From assembly GCA_903813345.2 (NCBI GenBank), contig CAIIXF020000005.1:16683375-16747374 (forward strand): 64,000 nt of DNA, read 5' to 3'. The position numbers and the translations under genes are program-made. This DNA is from Owenia fusiformis. Lineage: Eukaryota > Annelida > Polychaeta > Sabellida > Oweniidae. Below the pieces are notes generated by a model. It was given only the letters and a program-made list of their open reading frames with translations, did not search any database and was not told where the DNA came from. Shown here piece after piece: positions 11,101 to 20,223 of this stretch. The stretch's first letter is position 1, and every line of letters starts with the position of its first letter.

Positions 11101-13522
11101 CAATTTTGAAGGAAGTTACATACATTTTTGTAAATTCAAAACAAATCTTACACGTTTTCTAATGATCTAATTATGTTATATATTCATATTTTTCGTTTTT
11201 TTTTGGGTACCCGGTTTTTTCGACCAGGTACCAAGTTTGAATCCAGCATGGAGGATTTACTACCCGGTACCCGGTTTTTTCTACAAACCCTGTTGTTTAT
11301 GCCTTATAATGTAAATACCTAATTCTTTAGAATTTTCTTTTTGAGATCCCATGTTTCATTTGTTATTTTCTACTTCCATATATTTTCCTCATTATATTCT
11401 ATGGTTTTTTCTGCTTTCTATACCAGACCCGTAGCCGAGGTGTTTGAGCGAATCTTCCCCTTAGACAAAATTTCTTTCAAAATAATGCAGTTTTTCAACA
11501 TTCTGAGCACTTTTCAAATGATTTTGGGCCAAAGATGTCAAATGTAAATCTAACCCTGAAAATGTTTAAAGTGAACCCCCTTGGCAAAAGCTGACTATGC
11601 GCCTGCATACTATGCCCTTCTCCTGTATAACTAACAGGATCATGAACAAAGTGTACCAAGTTCATGAACGTAGTTTTCAAACAATGAGAAAATGCAAATC
11701 TATTTTAAGAAAGGAGATGTGTGCAAAACGATGCAAATCTAATTTTAATGCACGAACAAATATTCGAACATGACTGTATTCACGCCTTCTATAAACTGTA
11801 AACAAAGTCAACATTCCACTCAGGATATATTCGCGAACAAAACCCCTGGTAATAAGTGTAATGTGTGACATCATCATCATCATCAGTAATGGTGGACCAT
11901 AATGAATATTCGAAACATTTTGGTGAGTTTTCATGTTCGAATCATAATATAGACCTCAGAGCAGGTGCAATATCGTCGAATACATCCCTTGGAGCTAGAC
12001 ACAAACGTTTTCTGTACCCCAAACGACCGAAGGGAGTGAGGTGCTCAAAAGCTTTTGTGTCTAGCCCTAAGGGGTGTATTCTACAATATTACCACTGCTA
12101 GCTATTCGGTCTTTATTTCTTAAATATACAGTATACTACAGTCAGTGAGGGGGAAAAAGGCTGCATGGACCTTGTTACCATCATTTAATTTTAATGACTG
12201 CATCAACTTTTCACATTGGTATCATGGGGTGAATTGAAATAGCAGCTGTTAAGGCTAAAAGTCAATGTGATCTATGATCACTATAAGAATGAGGTCGAAA
12301 ATCAAAGTGCAATGATATATTATTTCAGTGAAAGTAGGTGGCACTGAATGACCTACATGTGCATGAACATTAACATGTATCTTACTTATATACTGTTAAG
12401 CATGTTATGTCCAAAAATAAATTGGGATACTGGCTAGATTTGTAAGTTTTCTTTCTAGGGCCAATCATGGGCTTTCAACTAGAGTTGAAAGCCCATGGGC
12501 CAATGTAAGGAAGTTAACTGAACTTATGAATGTGCCATACCTACATGGACTTTCTCTCTAAACTACATGCTTAAAATGTGATACATATTCCTAAGGAAAA
12601 GTCTAATTCAGATATGAACTTCCATGGTCAATAACATAAATATTTCCCATAATGCATCATACAGGTACTGGGACGGACAAAGTCGAATTGGGCCACAGAA
12701 TAAAGTCAAAGATCATGCATGACTGGTTGCATGAGTTGTGTGACCATTCATTTCATTTGTCAATGATGACATCCAGCCCGTAACCAGGATTTGCCAAGGG
12801 GGTTCACTTTTTGAAAAATTCCAGGGGTGTTCACTTGTGACAATTTTGGTCCGAAAATGGCCAAAATCACTTAAAAATGCTCAGAATGATGAAAAACTAT
12901 GGGCCTGACATCATACTGTACAGAAGGATAGATAGTGTAAAATGTTAGACGCCATCTTTTTAAAAAATGAGAATCTCATACTGTTATCCCAAAATGTAAA
13001 ATGTTTGAAATGTGACAGCGTCTTTGGGCCAATTAGTCTCAAGTGAATACAACAAGACAAATGCCATGTTACATTGCACTGGCACATTCTAGCTAAGACC
13101 AGTCCCTATTGCATGTAAATTATTTGACATGTCAAAATTTATTTTTGAACTGATCTTTAGTTAGTCAGTAAACATCTGGTATAGCATCACTTCTGAAACA
13201 GTATGTCTATATCCACTAGAAGCAGATATTGCGTATCCTATAATCTTGGTTTAGGGAATCAAAACATACTTGTAGTTCCTGGTGCTTTCAAAAATAAAAT
13301 AATAAAAACAAGAGATTTTTTAATTTTTGCAAACTGACAAGTTTGCTTATAAACCTAAATTTGAGCTACTTACTTGTCCAGCCAGAACGTCCAAAGTGTG
13401 TTTAGGGGGACACCACTCGCCTCATGCTCCTCTACATCAGAAACTGCGTCCCTAGTGAGCTTAGGGGACCCAGGATCTCTATTTTCAACACTTTGTATTT
13501 CCTCCAAAGTGGTAGCCATCAT
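5121..13522 (-). CDS. EIF4E3: Eukaryotic translation initiation factor 4E type 3 (eIF4E3)
   Basis: This is a class III cap-binding protein of the eIF4E family, expected to bind the mRNA 5' cap in the cytoplasm. Seven exons run 13522-13374, 10438-10366, 8364-8270, 7460-7400, 6675-6609, 6140-5985 and 5164-5121. Together they give 645 nt, 214 residues plus stop, close to vertebrate eIF4E3. Landmarks in order are LWTFWLDK (W44), [10 protein letters not shown] (Y60), GFWRVYNN (W77), RRPVWEDEKN (W106), [16 protein letters not shown], and VVQIWNQ with LLPNIEF near the C terminus. W44 and W106 match Trp43 and Trp102 of eIF4E; Y60 sits where canonical eIF4E has the cap-stacking Trp56, and class III proteins are known to have Cys or Tyr there. 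Two adjacent ATGs open the frame; the upstream one is used here. All introns are GT-AG except intron 5, which begins with GC. The gene diverges from SMIM30. Confidence 0.95.
5461..5790. repeat. Two copies of a dispersed repeat of about 120 bp
   Basis: The block GGCATTAACATGCAAA..GTCACC, then TGCCATTTGTTACAGAT, then GACTATAACAATATGTC occurs here roughly twice (from about 5461 and 5670). It recurs in CFAP92-like intron 6 (about 29704-29830) and in a MET-like intron (about 58163-58285). No terminal inverted repeats were evident. It is an interspersed repeat of unknown class. Confidence 0.75.
8026..8245. repeat. Tandem duplication, two units of about 106-114 bp
   Basis: Two adjacent near-identical units begin at TGACTACATCC (8026 and 8132) and end in GAGCTCTAGTAAAGGATA. 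They lie in eIF4E3 intron 3, between exon 3 (8270-8364) and exon 4 (7400-7460), and end about 25 bp from the 3' edge of exon 3. The second unit has a longer run of G. Confidence 0.85.
8520..8650. mobile_element. Short pogo-like MITE remnant
   Basis: The right end reads CAGGTTTTACTGTA, preceded by AGGTGTTCACTG. The left end has ACAGTGTATACC and GTAGTGAACACATG in inverse relation. This matches the ACAGTAAAACCTG-ended elements elsewhere in the window, which resemble non-autonomous Tc1/mariner (pogo-type) elements. It lies in an eIF4E3 intron. Confidence 0.55.
8820..9670 (+). repeat. YY1-palindrome repeat family, copy 1
   Basis: Four internal units each start near ATATGAACAAAATCGCTCC (8851, 8991, 9126, 9261; spacing 135-140 bp). 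They carry palindromic blocks of the type AAAATGGC(C/G)GCCATTTT. The 3' end has a short GGAC tandem followed by CCCTCCGAATTTCGTTCGAT and GGGATAATTAA. The 5' end seen in the intronic copy at 31269 is missing here. The long open frame across it is a by-product of the repeat. Confidence 0.8.
9745..9895 (+). repeat. Dispersed repeat with CCAGCTTTTGCCAAG start
   Basis: Sequence of the form CCAGCTTTTGCCAAG, then GGGTTTCA, then GACAACTTTGGCCC, then AAAATGCTCAGAA. Related copies are at about 11421-11620 (inverted), 12775-12905 and 32698-32830, with a fragment near 1065-1110. The 11421 copy starts GACCCGTAGCC and ends in a related inverted sequence, which suggests a MITE with short terminal inverted repeats. 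Confidence 0.6.
10516..11292. mobile_element. Foldback hAT-like element in eIF4E3 intron 1
   Basis: Inverted arms read GGGTTTGTAGAAAAAACC on the left and CTACAAACCCTG on the right, and both carry AAACCGGGTACC motifs. The element is flanked by the 8-bp direct repeat TTGTTTAT (10508-10515 and 11293-11300), as expected of hAT insertions; the right terminus, read inward, is CAGGGTTTGTAG. The arms continue inward through matching blocks (TTACATACATTTTTG and GGCGTAGCCAGGAGG). The right arm has about 100 extra bp related to the element at 51045. No transposase is present. Confidence 0.75.
11421..11620 (-). repeat. Dispersed repeat, inverted copy of the 9745 family
   Basis: In reverse complement this copy carries CATTTGACATCTTTGGCCC and then TCATTTGAAAAGTGCTCAG, as in the copy at 9745. 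It is bounded by GACCCGTAGCC at one side and GACTATGCGCC at the other. Confidence 0.55.
11700..12110. repeat. Palindromic repeat family with GACCGAAGGGAGTGAG core
   Basis: Inverted blocks surround a core CGACCGAAGGGAGTGAGG. Outer sequence includes ATGTTCGAATCATAATATAG and ATCGTCGAATACATCCCTTG on one side, with the reverse-type block on the other. Relatives occur at about 48059-48420, 21715-21880 and, more distantly, 54860-54965. The ATCATCATCATCATC microsatellite at about 11870 lies inside. It is probably a foldback non-autonomous element. Confidence 0.6.
12466..12497. repeat. Short perfect hairpin, copy 1
   Basis: CATGGGCTTTCAACT and its exact reverse complement are separated by 2 bp. The same hairpin arms recur at 36565-36596 with a slightly different loop. 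Confidence 0.85.
12775..12905 (+). repeat. Dispersed repeat, copy of the 9745 family
   Basis: Reads CCCGTAACCAGGATTTGCCA, then GGGGGTTCAC, GACAATTTTGGTCC and AAAATGCTCAGAATG, in the same order as the copy at 9745. It lies in eIF4E3 intron 1. Confidence 0.6.
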
Positions 13523-13818
13523 GTCAAAGGAGACGGGAGGTCATGTGACCAAAACAACCAACGTAATATTCGTAATGGATGAGTCCATATCGCAAGGGAT
13601 GAATATTAATTAAGATAAGTTCAAAGTTACACAGAATATCTTTTATTTGGTAAGTAATTTGAGAGAAATATATTTATATTGAATAATATGCATATAATTA
13701 TCATTATTTTCCTACAGATTATAACAGATTCACTAATTGAGACATATAGATAAATTCTATCACCCCTTCATAAATTCAAGTCATGTGACACATCACGTGA
13801 GTTGACGGAAATTGCAAG
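13523..13818. promoter_or_regulatory. Probable bidirectional promoter, eIF4E3 / SMIM30
   Basis: Only 296 bp separate the divergent start codons of eIF4E3 (minus) and SMIM30 (plus). No TATA box is obvious at either side. Both are housekeeping-type genes, so a shared TATA-less promoter is the simplest reading. This is inference from spacing; transcription start sites are not visible. Confidence 0.55.
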
Positions 13819-13826
13819 ATGGCGGA
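13815..13826 (+). promoter_or_regulatory. TISU / YY1-like element over the SMIM30 start codon
   Basis: The sequence CAAGATGGCGGA matches 11 of 12 positions of the published TISU consensus SAASATGGCGGC (translation initiator of short 5'UTRs), which also binds YY1. The ATG of the motif is the start codon of the SMIM30 frame. This supports the start choice and suggests a very short leader. Confidence 0.6.
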
Positions 13827-13989
13827 AGTACACGTTTGGCAGGCGGTTCTGTTTTTCATCATTTCTTTCATTCCTGGTGTCTCTGCGTTTGATGCTGGGG
13901 ATGCCATAGCACTGGTTTTAGGACTAATAATAGGAATTGTAGGAATATGCGCCTGTTTAGGGTGTTACGCACGGAAAAGAAGCGGATAA
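13819..13989 (+). CDS. SMIM30: Small integral membrane protein 30
   Basis: A 56-residue microprotein encoded without introns. It starts MAEVHVWQAV, has a hydrophobic signal-like stretch to about residue 25, then AFDAGDAIAL. A single membrane helix follows, with LGLIIGIVGICACLGCYARK, and the protein ends RKRSG. The block AGDAIAL, the GICACLG motif and the YARKR tail are the hallmarks of vertebrate SMIM30, a protein of about 59 residues in ER-type membranes. The stop is TAA, and AATAAA occurs at 14003 and 14293 as possible poly(A) signals. The start codon sits in a TISU-like context. The gene is divergent from eIF4E3 and is short enough to be missed by most gene finders. Confidence 0.9.
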   Translation: MAEVHVWQAVLFFIISFIPGVSAFDAGDAIALVLGLIIGIVGICACLGCYARKRSG

Positions 13990-16339
13990 TGTCAAAAATG
14001 AAAATAAATATTCTCCAGATTTTCAGATGATAAACAATCACAAGACCATCATCAGTCTGGAACAAATATACATATGTACAAAAGTATTGTATTTACTGCC
14101 AAAACTGCATATAAACGATATTGGTGTATATAGTCAATGGATTGATGTACATAATGATACATAGGTAAATGGGACGTTGTGCTAATGTGATCGTCGAAGT
14201 CCAAAAACTACAAACGACAAATACCGATTGGGGACAAATTATGAATAATAAGAATAGCAGCTATCAATGACAATAATTAACGAATCATGTACAATAAATA
14301 CAATTATCCCTAGTCTACAAAGAGATTGCCAAAGAAATGTGACATACCGTTTTGTTTAAAAATCTGCATTGGATTCGATTCCCATGCATCCGGATTATTG
14401 GTAACAGTGAACATAATGCACACATCTTTGTGCGATTAAGCTATAAAACAGCCTTGGAGTCTTTAAAATATCAACAAGTAACAATGACTATGACACAAGA
14501 ACCAGCAAATCAGAAATCAGATGGAAAAATGAGTTGTCTGATTTATCACCTTTGACGTGACATCTCAAATGCCTCTTATGAACAAAATATAAATATGAAG
14601 TACACATAGTTGTAAACATAATAAATAGGACCGAACAAAAGGCTGAATCCAATGGAATGGTACACATGCCGGCTTTGGTATAGAACACCGTTTTCAGACT
14701 TCTAATACTACAGACTCAGACTCGGCAACCATCACATTTCCAGTTAACGTCTCGTAGAAATAATTATATGTGTAACTGCCTCTATACTAAGGACTTTCCC
14801 ATGATATGTGGGTTTAGGATCAGGACTTTTGATTGGATAAACTTTGTTATAATGTCAATACTATTTTAAATAGGAATTTAATTTTATACCTTCAATTCAA
14901 TTGTTCTCATAATTTTCACATTTTTATCATATTAGAAGTGGTGACAACTGCATTCTAATGTATTAAGTGCAGTCTCGAAGTTCACAAGGTAACAAGTGCT
15001 ATCAGAAGCTATTGTTTGATCAAAGTACAAAATGTCATGTACATTGTCGGTAAACATAGAATGATGAGATAAGACTACTAGGCTGACATCTTTATTATCA
15101 TTTTCAGTAGATTATTTTTCATTCCAACATTATAATTATGGACTTTCTAGTTATTGTAGCTAACCATTATGATCTATGAGTATATGCTTTGTGTATTGTA
15201 AATGTAAGACTTGGGAATTATTTTATACAGAGAATAATAATATGGGACTATTTTCTAAAACAAAAATTGATGTTTGTAACTTAGGCTGATAATCTTAAGG
15301 TAGATGTGTATGTTCAGAATTGTTATGTCCTCACTGACTGGAGTCACTAATTTCATATATGGTCTACAAGTCTTTGTCATTTGCAGAAAGAGTGCACTAA
15401 GGTACCTTCAAAAGAGTGTAGGCCTAGTGAATAATGTTTATAATATGTATAAAAAAAATGGGAAGATAAATGTAACTTGCTTATTTTGTTCTTTTATAAA
15501 CAAAATAGTCTCTAAACTCTTTTTTAGGTATATAAGTGCACTCTTGGTGCAATTGTGAAAGGGTTAGACTATATATGCTACAAGTAATTTATTCCTGAAA
15601 ATAACATGCAACTCCAATAAGGATAAAATTTCCAAATGTACACTTCGACCTTAATATGTTCATGGATCATGTGCTAGTATTTGAGTATGGGCTCACTAGG
15701 CATCCATTGGTCCTTCCATCCCTCTGTTGGTCCATCCATCCATCATGATAAGGCCGTAGCTTTATAAAGTAGGAGTCAATTGGGTTGTGTCAATCAAACC
15801 TATAATGTAAGCAATCAAAAGATATATATTTATATTATACTTTCATATTTATATGCAAAATAACATTTGTTTATTTTGGATTACTTGTAGTTTCTTGTAT
15901 TCCAATGATTTTCTGACATGTTCAAAACATTTCAAAAAATTAACATGATAGCCGAATCGCTCTAACTTATGAATCCAATCTAATTATCACATCAATCAAA
16001 GATTTGGGATTAACCATGGATTAACAGAAGGCTTTGGATGATAACTTCAACAATAATTTAATTTTTTGAGTCCTCTGCCCATGAAGATATTTTCAATATG
16101 GCAGCTCAATTCAAAATGGGCTATTTTTGTGAAATAGAAACACTTTTAATTCAAATACCAGTTCTCAGATTCAGTTCCAGTTTCATAAGTTGATGTTTTA
16201 CTGACATCTTTGGTTCAGATACATACTGTGATGAATAACCTTGTTAAAAATAGCTGCCATTGTCTGGCTCCAACTTATTATTTTCACTCTACTATACCTT
16301 CTGACCTTGCATTGGGTGTTCATGAGCAACCCTTTTGGC
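13990..16339. other. 3' flank of SMIM30, no further gene seen
   Basis: This holds the probable SMIM30 3'UTR (candidate signals at 14003 and 14293) and then AT-rich sequence without a recognisable exon on either strand. A short CCATCCATCC-type low-complexity patch lies near 15700-15755. Weak similarity to the YY1-palindrome repeat (ATGGCAGCTCAATTC) appears near 16095. Confidence 0.5.
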
Positions 16340-17529
16340 TTATTATCCCATCGAACGAAGTTCGGAGGGATATAGGGAACGCCTCCGTCCGTCCATACGT
16401 ACGTCCGTCCGTACGTACGTCCATCCGTCTGTCCGTCCGTCCGGGCAATAACTCAAATACCGTTGGCCCGATTTTGTTCACATTTTGTACACATATACCC
16501 TATGGCGGTAGAAGTTCTGCTCGAGAGCTGATTTTCAAAATGGCCGCTCATTTCAAAATGGCGGCCATTTTAGTGACGATTTTACAGTAATTTAGGTGCA
16601 ATATGTAAAACTGTAATAGCAATATGTTTTAAATGTAAAAAAATTATAAAGGACATTAATAATGCTACAAATGTAGATATTAAAGAAGCACATGGCAGCC
16701 ATCTTGAAAAATGGCGGCCTTTACTCGTCATTTTACGATTTTTGCTGTAATTCAAAAAGTAGTGGAGCGATTTTGTTCATATTTGGTATGTGAATACTAT
16801 AAGGGGAGGCATCAAAAGATCAATGTCTGATAGAAAACTAAATAAATCTAGTTTGGGGGGGAGGGGGTCAAAGCTATTTCAGTTTGCTATCCGACAAATT
16901 TCAACATTTAAATTTTTTGCAATTTCGACTCAAAATACCTTGGAATGGTTTGAAAATAAAGACTTCACCAGATGCCTTCTTCACCAAGATGCATGCAACA
17001 TGGAATATTATGCCTATTATTGTTGGCACATGTTTTAAGAATCATAAATAGTTATAGTACTGCCCCATAAAAGTCCTAAAAACATGTGAAAAGTCCGCGA
17101 TCAACTTTCATTGTATTTAGTTTTGAGGGGGAGGGAGGGGGTCCAACTCAAAACTAGATTTATTTAGTTTCCTATCAGACATTGAACTTTTGATGCCTCC
17201 CCTAAGCATTGCACACTGTCTAAAGACACTTTTGGTAGAAGGCGGCCATTTTGAAAAATGGCCGCCATTTTAACGTATTTTACTATAACTCGAAAAGTAG
17301 TGGAGCGATTTTGTTCATATTTGGTATGTGAATACTGTAAGCATGGCACACTGTCTTATGACACTTTTGGTAGAAGGCGGCCATTTTGAAAACAATTTTG
17401 AAAAATGGATGCCATTTTAACGTATTTTACTATAACTCGAAAAGTAGTTGAGCGATTTTGTTCATATTTGATATGCGAATACTTTAAGCATGGCACATTG
17501 TCTAATAAAACCGTTGCCGTTGTTCTGGT
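16340..17529 (-). repeat. YY1-palindrome repeat family, copy 2, split by a MITE
   Basis: This is the same family as at 8820 and 31269, in reverse orientation. It begins with TTATCCCATCGAACGAAG and a CCGTCCGTCC-type tandem, then AAAATGGCCGC blocks, then two further internal units around 17240-17500. It ends near CCGTTGCCGTTGTTCTGG, the reverse complement of the start of the 31269 copy. A 400-bp MITE at 16803-17202 interrupts it, flanked by TAA. Confidence 0.85.
16803..17202. mobile_element. Harbinger-like MITE, 400 bp, with TAA target duplication
   Basis: Terminal inverted repeats of about 50 bp begin GGGGAGGCATCAAAAG and differ at about two positions. TAA flanks both ends (16800-16802 and 17203-17205). 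Removing the element and one TAA restores the uninterrupted YY1-palindrome repeat seen elsewhere (AATACTATAAGCAT), so both borders are well supported. TWA target duplication is typical of PIF/Harbinger elements. No transposase is encoded. Confidence 0.85.
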
Positions 17530-20223
17530 TAGTAATGATTATGTAATTTGTTTTTATTTGTCTGTTCCTTATTAATGGTTTATCGGATGACGCTATATGT
17601 TAATAAGGTACTTTCAAAAATATACTACACAATACAATTGGACAAACAGAGTATCTTATGCATTTCTAGGGGTTAGGTATAGTAGAGTGATTTCATACAA
17701 TTTGACTAAATGGTAGCCATTTTTAGACTGCTAATTTCACATTAATCATTTCAATTGTCAAATCATGAAAATGAATATTCCTTCACAATTATTCAGTATA
17801 ACACTGAAATGGCATCAACTATGTGAGTTAAAGGGGCATTGGAGTCATCCAATCTGTTGAAATCTTCATCAACTATGTGTGCCATTAAAATAAGGCTCTA
17901 TGTATTTATAGTAAAACCTGTCAAAGTGGAACACCTTTGATATCTTTAATAAGTGTTCAACTTGGGAGGTGTTCCGATTATAGAGGTCCATTTAACATTG
18001 AGTTAGTTGGGCTTGAAAAGTGTTCCACTTTTAGAGGTGTTCCAATTTACAGGTATCACTGTACTTTGAATGCAAGCCCAATATGTACTGACGTCCTCAG
18101 TGATCATCAGGGAGGATTTGCATAATGTGATTCCCTCACATTTACTCCACTCTTATTCCTAACACACTTCATTACAGTACTTCTGTTCATGTCATCCATA
18201 TGTTCATGATCCCCCAACATTTGAGGAAATGAGACTTTCACAATTCTGCAATTATGGTATTGTTTTATGATTTTTGCCTCAGAGAATTCAATATGGCTGC
18301 CTACTCCTTGGAGTTGCCAATTTATAATTTCATCTGGAGAGAAACTCCATGTGTATAGGAAGAAAACGTTTCTCGGGATTTGTCTTAAATTTTGCTAATT
18401 TCTTCAATTCTGCAATTTTGTCAAAATTATTCTAGTTACAGAATGTGGTGTTCTAATGGACTTCATGTACCAATATCTAAAAAAATGTGAATCCAAAATA
18501 GTGGTTAAACTAAACACTTTACAAGTGACATAATGCCAGTAATTTTATTATTATATCTTTCCAGCAGTACAATTAACAATGTATACTTTTAGCAAATGGT
18601 TTATCTCTAGATATTGACAGAATTGTGCATTTACAATTATTTAGCAGTATATTATGAATAATACAATATATAACATACGGGCTGACATTTATATGAAGTA
18701 GAACAATACTGATCATACAACATTTGAAATATTGTACTGAAATGCAAATTTTGTTTAAAACAAAAATATTTGCTGCATCATTTGTGAAAATACCTACAGT
18801 TTACATGTAATTGTACCTATATATACTGTCATGATTTTCACCATATTGGTACATTTTGGAAACTCAGGGCAATTAACAGTTAACAAGTTTATACACCTAT
18901 CAATTAATATTTACAATTCCTATGTACAATCTTGAGTAATTAAATATATTAATTTATGCATCTATACTATCACAGTTTGCTATATAATGATAATCTCATA
19001 ATTAATTTAAATGCTAGTAAATTGTTGACACCAGACTAGTCATGTTCCCATAGAAACCAACATTAATGAACCTTTCTAGTGGAATCAAAGAAACCACACT
19101 GTACCAGTGTTCCAGAATCAATGAACACACCTAATATATTATACAGTTCTGAAGTTTTAAGGCACATTTATTTTGTACATATACTGTACATGTATATTAA
19201 AGTTACAGCAAAGATTAGAGGGTTAAGCCTCATTCACATTTGCTTCACAAAATCGATATAGAAATATAGCTTATCCCTGTATTTTATGCTGCACATTTCT
19301 CTTAAATGTGGGAATGTATGGATGCCGTGGATCAAATGTGACTGAGTCATTAGCATTTTCAAAAAGCTCGAAAATGTTTTCCTTAAATTGCAATCTTAAT
19401 TTTACTATATGAAAGAATTGCGATTTCTAAAAAAGGCACTTATTTATAAAGTAACCTCAACTCATATCTAGTTTTTGTTTCCCCTTTAATGTCATTATGT
19501 GCATGTATAGCATTATTATGCATGCTGAAAAAATCAGTTTACCCATTTCATTAACTGATAATGAAATGTGGTCTGCTTTAAAAAATATACAAGTAATTTG
19601 ACAAACAGACACCTGACTTGACACTGCATTAATGTATAAACTTGGGAGTGCTCTCGCATAGTCAGTTATTTGCAGAGATCTCTCACAACGCTCAACATAT
19701 TTTGTGACCAGCACATTTTAGTGTAATACTGCATCTACAATTTTACCTTTGGTTTTGATGGGTCAATTGGTTTAATCTCATTATGATATAATCTCAAAAT
19801 AATACTGTACAGTCTTCTCCTTAAGTAGATGCCAAAAATTCTGATTTTACCAAATTGGAATAAAAACTGTCCTCCGCCATTTTTTCGAAAACTCAATTCT
19901 CCATGATTTTCTCATTTGAGCAGGGAATCATATTTTGATTTTGGCAAAAGCCCAGTTGAGTTACTCAAATGAATTTGCAAATTGCCGCAAAGCAGTTTTC
20001 TAATTCTTAACTGGGAGCAGAACCCAGTTGCTTTCAACACCTTGGAGAAGACTATGTAGTGTGTATATTAATTAAGGTTCAGCTAGAAGATAAAATTATC
20101 TTCAAAGTGTCTTAAAACACTATATATAATTATAAAAATACACAATATTTAAATGACATCAGCAATCACATACATGTTATTGACCACTAAAATAATGCTT
20201 ACATTAATTGAACCATATATCAG
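17530..20223. other. AT-rich intergenic sequence, 3' flank of CFAP92-like gene
   Basis: No exon was recognised. A pogo-like MITE lies at 17909-18061. The remainder is AT-rich with no clear tandem or inverted structure. The part nearest 20223 should contain the 3'UTR of the convergent minus-strand gene. Confidence 0.5.
17909..18061. mobile_element. Pogo-like MITE with GTGGAACACC subterminal repeats
   Basis: The left end reads TAGTAAAACCTGTCAAAGTG and the right end reads, inverted, AGTGATACCTGTAAATTGG. Both are followed inward by GGAACACCT. It belongs with the ACAGTAAAACCTG-ended elements at 24504 and 52053. The type is inferred from the termini only. Confidence 0.65.

Noticed and set aside
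16210-16590. Open frame rich in VRPS repeats
   Set aside because: It is a translation of the CCGTCCGTCC tandem at the end of the repeat element.
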